Assembly: GCA_963669265.1 (NCBI GenBank)
Contig: OY769916.1
Span: 1,426,001-1,490,000 of the forward strand
From: SZUA-547 sp963669265
Lineage (GTDB): Bacteria; Pseudomonadota; Alphaproteobacteria; Rhodobacterales; Rhodobacteraceae
Direction of reading: 5' to 3'
DNA: 64,000 bases
A model generated the notes under the pieces. It was not told the origin of the DNA. It made no database searches and worked only from the letters and a program-made list of their open reading frames with translations. Of the stretch, positions 8,087-15,948 are shown piece after piece. A program made the position numbers and the translations under genes. The first letter of the stretch is position 1. Each line of letters starts with the position of its first letter.

Positions 8087-8293
8087 TCACAAGCACTCCG
8101 CATCCGCAACTCACCCACCCAAGTTAACGGCCGACTATGGCCAGTTCATGGAGCCCTGCCGGGCTGCGCGCCCAGCGCCGTTGATGGGAATCAAGGCCCC
8201 GCGCGCAGATAACGTTATACTCAACTTTAGAGACCGGCGCCGCGATCGTCGGCGAGCGACGCCCGGACGTCGGTCGCACCAGGGGAGGAGAGT

Positions 8294-8569
8294 ATGATCT
8301 CCGTTGAGGACTGCATCTCACTAAGCGGGCTGACGCGCGAGGAAATCGACGCCATCGCAGAGCATGAGCATATCGGCGAGGTTTCCGCCGCGGCGCTGGC
8401 GGATTGCCTCATGCATGTGCCGCACGGACCGGAAAAGGTCCGCGACATGATCGTCGATGATATTCGCAACGCCATGGAGGGTGGAAACCGCGATCACGCG
8501 CGAGAACTGTTGGGCGCCCTGCATCACTTCGTGAACGCCCATCAGGAAGTGTTCGCGCCGGAAAGCTGA
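8294..8569 (+). CDS. Conserved hypothetical protein (91 aa)
   Basis: 91 residues starting MISVEDCISLSGLTREEIDA, with GGGGAGGAG 4-5 nt before ATG. All-helical and acidic: an N-terminal helix-turn (LTREEIDAIAEHEHI), then EVSAAALADCLMHVPHGPEK, then DDIRNAMEGGNRDHARELLG, then LHHFVNAHQEVF. I recall similar short proteins in alphaproteobacteria without assigned function. Several histidines are present, but no metal motif can be assigned. Confidence 0.75.
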   Translation: MISVEDCISLSGLTREEIDAIAEHEHIGEVSAAALADCLMHVPHGPEKVRDMIVDDIRNAMEGGNRDHARELLGALHHFVNAHQEVFAPES

Positions 8570-8591
8570 ACGCTCTCGTGATCCGCCGCCG

Positions 8592-10022
8592 CTACCGGAT
8601 GACAGCATCGCCGCTTTCCTCACAGAGGCGGCGGTCCACGAGATCGCGCCACGCAAAATCGGCCCAGTCGACATATTCAGGCTTGCACGCGCCACCCTGC
8701 TCGCACTTCGCCAGATACGCGCGATAGGCAGGCACGGTCATACAATCGAGCGCTTTATCCAGCGCGCGTGCGTGAAGATAGAGATAGCGTGGCCGGTCGG
8801 GCTCCAGCTTGGCGGCCGTTGCGTAATCCTTCGCCGCCTGCCTTGGGTCACCGAGATGGTTCAGCCGGTGATCGCCAAGCGCGGCCCAATACAGCCCAAC
8901 ATATCGACCATAGAACAGGGCGCGCTCAAAATACGCCAAGGCGTCCTGATGACGGCCCTGAGTCTGCGCCAAATAGCCCGCCTCACGGTTTGAAAATCTA
9001 TTGTAAGGACTTATCGCGAGAGAGATTTCGATAGCCTCCCGCGCAAGGTCGAGCGCATCAAGACGACGCAGCGTGCGTGCGTAATCCGCATATTTTCCGG
9101 CGCCGAATGGACGTCCCTCGATCGCCTCGATGAAAAGCGGCGCCGCGCGGGCGTGACGACCCTGTCGTCGCAGGAAATCCGCGTATTTCCATGTGAAGAA
9201 CGGCCCATACCCATGCGCCTCCCTAAAGTGTCGCTCAGCCGCCTTGTCCTGATTGGCGCGACGGGCGATCTCCGCCTCCAAAAGCGGCGCGTATCCGTCG
9301 AGGTACCACAGCCGTTCCGGCCGCGACTCGACCGGCCCCAGATCATCCAAAATCCGCTTCCGCGTCGCCCGCGCATCTTGACGGCCGTCGGCCGACCACC
9401 ACGGCGATGCGGCATGCAACCGATATCTGTAGGGCGACGGATCGGCGGGATCCGCCGCAACGCCGGCGTGAAACGCCAGTTCCATCGAGAGATGGTCGCC
9501 TTCCGCCATATGTATCTCGACAAGCATCGCGTGCGGCGCGGCCCAATCCCGCGCCATTCGGGCGACCGCTTTGAAATCCGCGATCGCTTTGCCAAAGGCG
9601 CCATACATCCAGCCAAACTGCCAACGATGCGTATCGCGCGCCGATTGGCCACCGCGCGTCGCCCATCCGACACTCTTCCAGTACATGCCACGCGCCATGC
9701 GCGCCTTGGCGGATTTCGGTCGCGCCGCCACCCAGGCATCCAGATGCTCGGCCATTTCAGGGCTGGTATCTTCGAACGTCTCGATCGCCCAACGGTCCAT
9801 CCTCTCAAGCGCCGGCCAATCGCGATTTCGCACCAGTTTTGGAAAGGCCAGAACATCAGGATCCGGCGCGGGAACCGTGAGCCGAGATATGTCGATGTTC
9901 GGCTCATCCGCCTTCTCAGACTCTTCGATCAGCTCGAGAATCGGGCCATAGCCCAGAATGGCGAACCCGGTCATCAGCGTCGCCAGAGCGAGAAAAATGC
10001 GCAGCGTCTCCCATGCGCGCAT
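8592..10022 (-). CDS. Membrane-anchored TPR protein, DUF4034-like
   Basis: 476 residues. One TM helix near the N-terminus (about 8-28, IFLALATLMTGFAILGYGPI) anchors a long helical domain. The middle region (MARGMYWKSVGWATRGGQSA) resembles DUF4034 proteins. The C-terminal half has TPR-like helix pairs: KYADFLRRQGRHARAAPLF, REAGYLAQTQGRHQDALAYF, AALGDHRLNHLGDPRQAAKD. The role is probably protein-protein contact at the inner membrane; no partner is evident. Start codon ATG 10022 has a weak RBS, and an AT-rich stretch lies just upstream. Confidence 0.7.
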   Translation of the reverse strand: MRAWETLRIFLALATLMTGFAILGYGPILELIEESEKADEPNIDISRLTVPAPDPDVLAFPKLVRNRDWPALERMDRWAIETFEDTSPEMAEHLDAWVAARPKSAKARMARGMYWKSVGWATRGGQSARDTHRWQFGWMYGAFGKAIADFKAVARMARDWAAPHAMLVEIHMAEGDHLSMELAFHAGVAADPADPSPYRYRLHAASPWWSADGRQDARATRKRILDDLGPVESRPERLWYLDGYAPLLEAEIARRANQDKAAERHFREAHGYGPFFTWKYADFLRRQGRHARAAPLFIEAIEGRPFGAGKYADYARTLRRLDALDLAREAIEISLAISPYNRFSNREAGYLAQTQGRHQDALAYFERALFYGRYVGLYWAALGDHRLNHLGDPRQAAKDYATAAKLEPDRPRYLYLHARALDKALDCMTVPAYRAYLAKCEQGGACKPEYVDWADFAWRDLVDRRLCEESGDAVIR

Positions 10023-10130
10023 GGCTCAAATATCTATATAGTTGTTGTTCTTCATAAATTAATCGCCCTATGCGTGCCTTAATGGCCGTTTAATCGATGA
10101 AACAGGTCGTAACAAGCGGCCAAGGAGCAC

Positions 10131-10162
10131 GGAACCCAACTTTTTTGAAAAAAGGGGGTTCC
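10131..10162 (+). other. Long interrupted hairpin in leader of DUF6280 gene
   Basis: GGAACCC pairs with GGGTTCC as an outer stem, and CTTTTTT pairs with AAAAAAG as an inner stem around a single G, with a small internal bulge. It lies between the two divergent promoters and about 90 nt before the DUF6280 start. It may be a regulatory hairpin, the end of a small RNA, or chance; the inner A/T stem stands out in this GC-rich genome. Confidence 0.4.
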
Positions 10163-10249
10163 ATGACGAAAATACGACGCTATTTTGCACTGCAACGAGG
10201 CCCTTGCTGGGCTGATTTTCTTCTCGAACGATCCAAGGGAGACGGCGGC

Positions 10250-10567
10250 ATGTTCGACGACGCCGACATGATTGCTTTCGCCAACGATCAGGGCGCCCGC
10301 GCGCGAAAGATGTTCGCTGCGGTGGTTCTGGCCGCTTTGGACGACGCCATCGCCGATGAAAAGAAGTATGGCAACGGCGTCGAGGGCATCGCGCGCTGGG
10401 CGCGCAGCCGCGACGGCGTGCAGGTGCTGACCTGCGCAGGCATCGAACCGAACGAACGTTCGGTCCAGGGTCTGGTCGAATTCGTGCGCCGCGGCATCCG
10501 GACATCGGTTGCCCTGCGCGGCGAGCGTGGCGAAGACGCGGAAGGCGATATCAAACTGGCGGCTTGA
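10250..10567 (+). CDS. DUF6280 family protein
   Basis: 105 residues starting MFDDADMIAFANDQGARARK. The core AAVVLAALDDAIADEKKYGN, then IARWARSRDGVQVL, then CAGIEPNERSVQGLVEFV matches small Rhodobacterales proteins now filed as DUF6280 (from memory). The frame is open back to 10097, but AAGGGAG lies about 9 nt before ATG 10250, and the family starts here. Soluble, helical, function unknown. It ends just before a strong intrinsic terminator, so it is probably a single-gene transcript. Confidence 0.85.
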   Translation: MFDDADMIAFANDQGARARKMFAAVVLAALDDAIADEKKYGNGVEGIARWARSRDGVQVLTCAGIEPNERSVQGLVEFVRRGIRTSVALRGERGEDAEGDIKLAA

Positions 10568-10596
10568 CACACATCAGGGCGACATTATGAAAGCGA

Positions 10597-10626
10597 GCCG
10601 GGCGCAACCATGCGTCCGGCTTTTTT
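10597..10626 (+). terminator. Rho-independent terminator after DUF6280 gene
   Basis: The stem GCCGGGCGCA / TGCGTCCGGC (one G-T pair) with a 4-nt loop is followed directly by TTTTTT. It starts 30 nt after the stop codon of the gene on the + strand. Confidence 0.9.
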
Positions 10627-11016
10627 CATTGCGCCTCCGAAAGCCGATGCGCCCCTTCGTTGGAGACCTGCGGTGTGCGCTGCGCGCGGTCCCAACGAAA
10701 GAGCGCTTTCAAGCCGAGCGGGTGTGGCCGCCTGCTTGCCTGACCTGGCTGGATGAGCCCTGAAATGCGCAATGCGATCACAGTTGGCAATCGATCGGAT
10801 TGCCCACCCTTCGAACCGACATGACGACAACAACGCCGCAAACGGTCCAATCAGGTCGCATCTAGAAAGTGAAGAAGCCGCAAAGCCTCTCGCTCACCCA
10901 TTTTGAAACGTGTGTTCCACGTAAGCCAGTACCGCATAGGGTGATCCCCGATTGTGGCGGGATTGCGGAGGGTTTGGGAAATGTCGTGGCGAAAGCCGCT
11001 GAAAACCTAATGCGCC
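10627..11016. other. Noncoding stretch of about 390 bp
   Basis: No frame here has a plausible start, RBS and codon use on either strand. Composition is close to the genome, with scattered stops in all frames. It could be the remains of decayed genes. No tRNA, repeat or insertion-sequence end was seen. Confidence 0.5.
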
Positions 11017-11178
11017 TTAGAACAGATAGCTGACGGCCTGCCCCGTGGTGGCGGCCCAATCGTCGATCGTATCTGCGCCAACGATGCTGACGAAAAAGAT
11101 CCCGGACACGAAAATGCCAAAGGAAAACAGCCAATCATCAAGAATCTTGTGATTCAGAATTTTGTGCTCGCGGCGCAT
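11017..11178 (-). CDS. Small membrane protein (53 aa)
   Basis: A 53-codon frame from ATG 11178 with GGGGGGC about 5 nt upstream. It begins MRREHKILNHKILDDW and contains one hydrophobic helix (LFSFGIFVSGIFFVSIVGA), then a short polar tail DTIDDWAATTGQAVSYLF. The basic-then-hydrophobic order predicts an N-in, single-pass inner-membrane protein. No family recognised. Confidence 0.5.
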   Translation of the reverse strand: MRREHKILNHKILDDWLFSFGIFVSGIFFVSIVGADTIDDWAATTGQAVSYLF

Positions 11179-11609
11179 ATCGCCCCCCGTCTCGTCTAAA
11201 ACAAGTCGCCGTCGGCTCAGCGCCAGCGGTGATTACAGTGTCCAGAATCCAGACAGGAAAAGGAGCAATTCTAACTAAATTCCATATATATAGATGCATA
11301 GTTTTAAGAATTAAGTCGAAGCCGGAGGCAAATTCCTCCGACTTCGACCAAGACGCTACGCGGGCTGGGGGGCTACAACGCAGCGTATTCTTGTTCAGGT
11401 GTTGGCGCAGAAATCCCGATCTATGTCGCCACTTCCGGCGCGCGAGATCATCTTTCTCCGAATCGCACGGGGATCTCCACCACCCGAATTGGGACGATCG
11501 ATTCAAAACGTGGCGAAATATGGGCGCGGTGCAGACTCTCGCGCTGCGCCACTGAAATTCCGTCTCGTCCAGCTATCAAAGAGGCTCCGCCCCTCAAAAA
11601 CCCGGACCG
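11179..11609. other. Noncoding stretch of about 430 bp containing a strong hairpin
   Basis: No credible protein gene. AT content rises around 11270-11320 (TATATATAG and TTTTAAG stretches), next to a long inverted repeat at 11315-11348. The frames that cross this region on both strands lack RBS and family features. Confidence 0.5.
11315..11348 (-). other. Long inverted repeat, possible small-RNA terminator
   Basis: GTCGAAG-x-CGGAGG pairs with CCTCCG-x-CTTCGAC: 13 pairs with one mismatch and a 6-nt AT-rich loop. On the minus strand it is followed by TTAATTCTTAAAAC, a loosely T-rich tract, so it may end a leftward transcript from a gene or small RNA at about 11350-11600. The loop side contains CCTCC/GGAGG, the Shine-Dalgarno sequence and its complement. 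Confidence 0.4.
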
Positions 11610-11804
11610 CTATAGACCGAAGCCGAGAAACGGACCGATCACGAATTTCACCAGTATCGCCACGATGATCGCGCAGCCGATCAGCAACGGGATGCTTCTG
11701 ACGCCCGTCAGCCACAAAAGGATGGCGGCGACGGCCCCGATGCTGAGCGCGCCAAAGCCGCCGAGGATCAACTCGAATAACTGGCTTGCTTCCTGAACCG
11801 ACAT
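11610..11804 (-). CDS. Small two-TM membrane protein (64 aa)
   Basis: 64 residues, MSVQEASQLFELILGGFG then two hydrophobic segments (about 17-34 and 38-60) separated by a short GVRS turn. GGGGGTC sits just before ATG. It resembles many uncharacterised alphaproteobacterial small membrane proteins. The leader resembles that of the other small membrane gene at 11017-11178, though the proteins are not obviously related. Confidence 0.65.
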   Translation of the reverse strand: MSVQEASQLFELILGGFGALSIGAVAAILLWLTGVRSIPLLIGCAIIVAILVKFVIGPFLGFGL

Positions 11805-11916
11805 GCGACCCCCAATGTGGAGGCGAAACTATACCATGGCGCCGGTCCGCCCGCCAAAGATGCTTGCCCGAATCCTCACGGGCGGTCAGCATTCTCTGGC
11901 AATGCGGGAGGGGCCT

Positions 11917-12192
11917 ATGAAATTCATGATCACATTCAATATTCCTACGAGCGCCAATCGAGAGGCGATCAGCAAGTTCCTCGCCACCGGTGCGCCAGCG
12001 CCGGAGGGCGTGACCATTCTGGGCCGCTGGCACGCGCCGGGCGGCTACGGCTGGGTGCTGGTGGAGGCGGAGGATCTGGGCCCGGTGATGACCCACGCGG
12101 CGCAATGGTCCCACCTGCTGGAGATCGAGACCACCCCGGTGCTGGAAGACGGGCCGGCGGCTGAGGCGATCGCCAAGGGCGTCGCGGAATAG
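11917..12192 (+). CDS. DUF3303 domain protein
   Basis: 91 residues starting MKFMITFNIPTSANREAISK. A ferredoxin-like small fold: ILGRWHAPGGYGWVLVEAED, then PVMTHAAQWSHLLEIETTPV. This matches the DUF3303 family. GGGAGGGG is 5 nt before ATG. Cytosolic, with unknown biochemical role. It is followed 25 nt later by a hypothetical gene in the same direction, so it may lead a four-gene unit ending at 13185. Confidence 0.8.
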   Translation: MKFMITFNIPTSANREAISKFLATGAPAPEGVTILGRWHAPGGYGWVLVEAEDLGPVMTHAAQWSHLLEIETTPVLEDGPAAEAIAKGVAE

Positions 12193-12217
12193 ACCGGCCT
12201 GAAGAACGGAGGGCCAC

Positions 12218-12577
12218 ATGCCGACTCCAAGGGAAATGAAGGCGTTCGACAAAGCGCTGACGCGCGTCGCCACCGCTCAGCAAATGCTGATCAAACTGCA
12301 GACGGACATCGACCGGCAGCAGCACGAGAACGCGGTCAACCATGCGCGCATGATGGTGACCGCGCAGCAGATTCAGTATGAAGAAACGCCCTGGGGTGAC
12401 TATTGGGGCTCCCGGGCTGAAGTAGCCAGAGCGATACAAGAGCGCACTGCGACGACAGATGCTTGGCTCAGGGGAACAGAGCGGCTGGTGCGTCTCAGGA
12501 CCCAGGAGCCAAAGCTGATCCAGGCGCTTCTGCAGGCGCAGAAAAGGCTGGATCAGGCCCTCAAGGATCTCGGCTAG
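12218..12577 (+). CDS. Hypothetical helical protein (119 aa)
   Basis: 119 residues, nearly all helix, with heptad-like stretches at both ends (TRVATAQQMLIKLQTDIDRQ and LIQALLQAQKRLDQALKDLG) around a Trp-rich centre (TPWGDYWGSRAEV). No signal peptide or TM. Likely a coiled-coil or helical-bundle protein. I do not recognise it. It is followed after 23 nt by a lysine-rich coiled-coil gene and then a mini ParB-like gene. Confidence 0.6.
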   Translation: MPTPREMKAFDKALTRVATAQQMLIKLQTDIDRQQHENAVNHARMMVTAQQIQYEETPWGDYWGSRAEVARAIQERTATTDAWLRGTERLVRLRTQEPKLIQALLQAQKRLDQALKDLG

Positions 12578-12600
12578 GGCCGCTCAGGAAGGGATTTCGC

Positions 12601-12933
12601 ATGGCGAAAGCGGACGCAAAAGCAAAGAAGGTGATCGCCGAAAGCGAGACGGCCCAAAAGAACCTGATCAAGCATCAGAAGGCGGACGCCAAGACCACCG
12701 CCCGGACCAAAAAGCATCACGCCAAGATGAAGTCCTACATCAAGAAGATGAAGGGTAAGCCCGAAGAGGCGCGCAAATACCTGCGCGACTCCGAGAAATG
12801 GCTGAAGGACTCTCAGGCCGCCCTGAAAACCGCGAAGAAGGAGACGGCGCTGATGAAACGGATGGAAAAGGCGGCGAAGGCCTTCAAGAAAGAGGCGAAG
12901 GCGGCGCTCAAGAAGAAGAAGGGGAAGAAGTAG
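12601..12933 (+). CDS. Lysine-rich coiled-coil protein (110 aa)
   Basis: 110 residues of which 34 are lysine. Start ATG 12601 has GGAAGG about 7-12 nt upstream. It begins MAKADAKAKKVIAESETAQK and ends ALKKKKGKK, with long A/K/E heptad segments (KTAKKETALMKRMEKAAKAF). Strong positive charge suggests nucleic-acid or polyanion binding. It is not a recognised histone-like family, so the function is unknown. Its stop is 3 nt before the next gene's ATG, so co-translation is likely. Confidence 0.6.
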   Translation: MAKADAKAKKVIAESETAQKNLIKHQKADAKTTARTKKHHAKMKSYIKKMKGKPEEARKYLRDSEKWLKDSQAALKTAKKETALMKRMEKAAKAFKKEAKAALKKKKGKK

Positions 12934-12936
12934 AGC

Positions 12937-13185
12937 ATGCTAGAGCGCCAGTCCTTCCCCATCGACCAGATCTATCTGCCCACGGATAAACGCAAGGGCC
13001 TGGATGCGGGCCGGGTGGAGGCGCTGGCCGAGGCGATCATGGAGGAAGGGCAGAAGACCCCGATCCGGGTGCGGCAGGGCAAGGACCGCTTTGTGCTGAT
13101 CGAGGGCGCGCATCGGCTTGAGGCGCTGAAAGCGCTGGGCGAGACCGAAATCACCGGCTTTCTGGTCAAGGGCCGGGTGAAATAG
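12937..13185 (+). CDS. Minimal ParB-like N-terminal domain protein (82 aa)
   Basis: 82 residues: QSFPIDQIYLPTDKRKGLD, then VEALAEAIMEEGQKTPIRVR, then FVLIEGAHRLEALKALGETE. This is the ParB/Srx fold core, with box I (EGQKTPIRVR) and box II (EGAHRLEA in place of the usual GERRxxA). No HTH or dimerisation domain is attached, and no parA is near. Stand-alone ParB-nuclease-like proteins of this size exist, and some bind nucleotide. The gene follows a lysine-rich protein by 3 nt. Confidence 0.75.
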   Translation: MLERQSFPIDQIYLPTDKRKGLDAGRVEALAEAIMEEGQKTPIRVRQGKDRFVLIEGAHRLEALKALGETEITGFLVKGRVK

Positions 13186-13604
13186 GCCCCTCGTTTCTCC
13201 TGACATAGCCCGATCATTGCGCCCGGCCCGAGCGTGGGCGCCTCCCGCCCGCCCATGGGGGTGAGGAAGAACAAGCGAGCCTTCCAGTGGAAGGATCGCC
13301 CGACGAACGGCGGGCGCGACGAGTATTCCGACGCCACCCGATCCATCGCGCCCGGCCCGAGGGTGGGCGTTTCCCGCCCGCCCATGGGGGTGAGAAGGAA
13401 GAAGCGAGCCTTCCGGTGGAAGGATCGCCCGACGAACGGCGGGCGCGAATGGACCTTGCGGCCCGGATTAATGGCATCGACTTGGTTTTAAGAGCGCCCC
13501 CAGCGAATCTAAAAGCATTGAGGTCACTGCTCGAGAGCGATAAAATAGGTCAAACAATTTAAATGACGCCCCCAGATGCACGGTTATTATTTGGATATTA
13601 AATC
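13186..13604. other. Noncoding stretch holding two direct repeats, then AT-rich leader
   Basis: The first 260 bp carry two near-identical 101-bp units. From about 13480 the composition changes sharply to AT-rich (for example CAAACAATTTAAATG) and continues into the following membrane-protein gene, marking a likely insertion boundary. Confidence 0.6.
13219..13448. repeat. Two direct 101-bp repeats (13219-13319 and 13348-13448)
   Basis: The units start 129 bp apart and differ at only a few positions. Each contains internal inverted repeats: CCTTCC-rGT-GGAAGG and CGCCCG-N8-CGGGCG. Each also has CCCGCCCGCCCATGGGGGTGA. They resemble palindromic intergenic (REP/BIME-like) elements. No frame through both copies looks coding. 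The AT-rich foreign-looking gene begins about 150 bp after the second copy. Confidence 0.85.
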
Positions 13605-14174
13605 ATGAAGAAATGGATAGACTTTTTAAGAAATTTGGAGATGAAGTTCCGCAATGGTATGGAGAGATTAGTTTTCAGCGATGACGACTCAGAAGAGTTG
13701 CCAATTTCCGAAGAAAGTTTGAATTTCATTGCTTCAATTAAGAAGTACTATCAATTTTTTCTAATTATGTCTGTAGCACCTATTGCCGCAGCGCCGTACA
13801 TTCTGAATCTATTATACAGTAACAACATATTAGCATTCATTGTACCTATATTTTTAGTCGGATATCTGCAATGTGTAGTGGCATTGTATTTTAACTTCTA
13901 CGTATTTCACAGGGCGATGTGGGAAGAAAGAAATTTTCTCCTGTACCTTTCGAGAGAGGAGAGCACAAGACCAACACACGCCCAGATTCACATTGATCCA
14001 GTAACCAAAGCCGGTAGAGCATTTACTGAGCAAGCGGTCTTTGGCGGATACTTGTTGATTGTAGTAGCAACAATAATTGCACTAGCTGCACTAAGCGCTG
14101 AGTCAGACCAAATCGATAATGAGATAACCTCAAGCGATGTTGGGCACATCACCCATCCATCTTCAGCGCATTGA
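13605..14174 (+). CDS. AT-rich three-TM membrane protein, probably acquired
   Basis: 189 residues. A charged N-terminal region (1-45), TM1 (about 49-71), TM2 (about 74-98), a soluble stretch of about 45 residues (SREESTRPTHAQIHIDPVTK) and TM3 (about 148-168), with an acidic tail. G+C is about 35% in bases 13681-13740 by count, far below the neighbours. The 3' end overlaps the 3' end of lepA by 26 bp on the opposite strand. Family unknown. The 2+1 TM layout is like that of the 3651-4115 protein, but no shared motif is clear. No strong RBS; start chosen at the first ATG. Confidence 0.65.
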   Translation: MKKWIDFLRNLEMKFRNGMERLVFSDDDSEELPISEESLNFIASIKKYYQFFLIMSVAPIAAAPYILNLLYSNNILAFIVPIFLVGYLQCVVALYFNFYVFHRAMWEERNFLLYLSREESTRPTHAQIHIDPVTKAGRAFTEQAVFGGYLLIVVATIIALAALSAESDQIDNEITSSDVGHITHPSSAH

Positions 14175-15948
14175 TGAACGCCTGCTGCGGGATCTCCACC
14201 TTGCCGAACTGGCGCATCTTCTTCTTACCCGCCTTCTGCTTGTCCAGCAGCTTCCGCTTGCGGCTGACATCCCCGCCATAACATTTCGCGGTCACGTCCT
14301 TGCGGAGGGCTGAGATCGTCTCGCGGGCGATGATCCGCCCGCCCAGCGCCGCCTGGATCGGCACTTTGAACATGTGCTGGGGGATCAGCTCTTTCAGCTT
14401 CTCGCACATCCCCCGCCCGCGCGCGTCGGCCCGGTCGCGATGCACCACCACCGAAAGCGCGTCCACCGGCTCGTCATTCACCAGGATCTGCATCTTCACC
14501 AGATTGCCGGCCTCGTACCCGTCCATCTGATAGTCGAAGCTGGCGTAGCCGCGCGTCACCGATTTCAGCTTGTCATAGAAGTCGAACACGACCTCGTTCA
14601 GCGGCAGGCGATAGACCACCATCGCCCGGCTGCCCGCATAGGTCAGGTCGATCTGCACCCCGCGCCGGTCCTGACAGAGCTTCAGCACGTCGCCCAGAAA
14701 CTCGTCCGGCACCAGGATCGTCGCCCGGATCCACGGCTCCTCGATATTGTCGATCTTCACCTGATCGGGCATGTCGGCGGGGTTGTGCAGTTCGATCTGC
14801 GCGCCGTCGGTCATGTTGATCTGATAGATCACGCTGGGCGCGGTGGTGATCAGGTCGATATCGTATTCCCGCTCCAGCCGGTCGCGGATCACCTCCAGAT
14901 GGAGAAGGCCCAGGAACCCGCAGCGAAAGCCAAAGCCCAGCGCGGCCGAGGTCTCCATCTCGTGGCTGAAACTGGCGTCGTTGAGCGCGAGCTTCTCGAT
15001 CGCGTCGCGCAGGTTCTCAAATTCGGCGCTGTCGACCGGGAAGAGGCCGCAGAAGACGACCGGCTGCGCGGGCTGATAGCCGGGCAGCGCCTCGCTCGTC
15101 TGGCGCTTCTCATGGGTGATGGTGTCGCCGACGCGTGTGTCCCGCACCTGCTTGATGCTGGCGGTCAGGAAACCCAGCTCGCCCGGCCCCAGCTCCGCCA
15201 CATCCTCCATCTTCGGGGTGAAGACGCCGATCCGGTCCACCCCATAGGTGGCCTTGGTCTGCATCATGCGGATCTTGTCGCCCTTTTTCAGCACCCCGTC
15301 GATGACCCGGATCAGCACGACGACGCCCAGATAGGCGTCATACCAGCTGTCCACCAGCATCGCCTTCAGGGACGCGTCGCGGTCGCCCTCCGGGCTCGGC
15401 AGGCGGGTGACGATCGCCTCCAGCACCTCGTCGATCCCAAGGCCGGTCTTGGCCGAGATCATCACCGCATCCGTGGCGTCGATGCCGATCACATCCTCGA
15501 TCTGCTCGGACACCCGCTCCGGCTCCGCCGCCGGCAGGTCGATCTTGTTGAGGACGGGCACGATCTCATGATCCGCCTCGATCGCCTGATAGACATTGGC
15601 CAGGGTCTGCGCCTCGACGCCCTGAGAGGCGTCGACCACCAGCAGCGAGCCCTCCACCGCGCGCATGGAGCGGCTGACCTCATAGGCGAAATCCACATGG
15701 CCCGGCGTGTCGATCAGGTTCAGCGCATACTCGAGCCCGTCCTTGGCGGTATAGTTCAGCCGCACGGTCTGCGCCTTGATGGTGATGCCGCGCTCGCGCT
15801 CCAGCTCCATCGAGTCGAGCACCTGCTCTTTCATCTCACGGTCGCTCAACCCGCCGGTGGTCTGGATCAACCGGTCGGCCAGCGTGGATTTCCCGTGGTC
15901 GATATGCGCCACGATGGAAAAGTTGCGGATGCGCGAAAGCTCTGTCAT
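14149..15948 (-). CDS. lepA: Elongation factor 4 (LepA)
   Basis: 599 residues, full length. LepA is a ribosome-binding GTPase that can back-translocate stalled ribosomes. G1 is AHIDHGKSTLADRL, G2/G3 include RGITIKAQT and DTPGHVDF, and G4 is NKIDLP. Domain IV/CTD motifs are FGFRCGFLGLLHLEVIRDRL and RKRKLLDKQKAGKKKMRQFG. The last codons overlap an AT-rich gene on the other strand. No lepB/signal peptidase gene is adjacent, unlike in some proteobacteria. Confidence 0.98.
   Translation of the reverse strand: MTELSRIRNFSIVAHIDHGKSTLADRLIQTTGGLSDREMKEQVLDSMELERERGITIKAQTVRLNYTAKDGLEYALNLIDTPGHVDFAYEVSRSMRAVEGSLLVVDASQGVEAQTLANVYQAIEADHEIVPVLNKIDLPAAEPERVSEQIEDVIGIDATDAVMISAKTGLGIDEVLEAIVTRLPSPEGDRDASLKAMLVDSWYDAYLGVVVLIRVIDGVLKKGDKIRMMQTKATYGVDRIGVFTPKMEDVAELGPGELGFLTASIKQVRDTRVGDTITHEKRQTSEALPGYQPAQPVVFCGLFPVDSAEFENLRDAIEKLALNDASFSHEMETSAALGFGFRCGFLGLLHLEVIRDRLEREYDIDLITTAPSVIYQINMTDGAQIELHNPADMPDQVKIDNIEEPWIRATILVPDEFLGDVLKLCQDRRGVQIDLTYAGSRAMVVYRLPLNEVVFDFYDKLKSVTRGYASFDYQMDGYEAGNLVKMQILVNDEPVDALSVVVHRDRADARGRGMCEKLKELIPQHMFKVPIQAALGGRIIARETISALRKDVTAKCYGGDVSRKRKLLDKQKAGKKKMRQFGKVEIPQQAFINALKMDG

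Noticed and set aside
10585..11506. Several overlapping frames of 70-120 aa on both strands
   Set aside because: No RBS, Arg/Ser-rich composition and no shared hydrophobic or domain pattern; treated as noncoding apart from the 53-aa frame.
13219..13448. Short CRISPR array
   Set aside because: Only two units of about 101 bp, far longer than CRISPR repeats, with one spacer-like gap and no cas genes.
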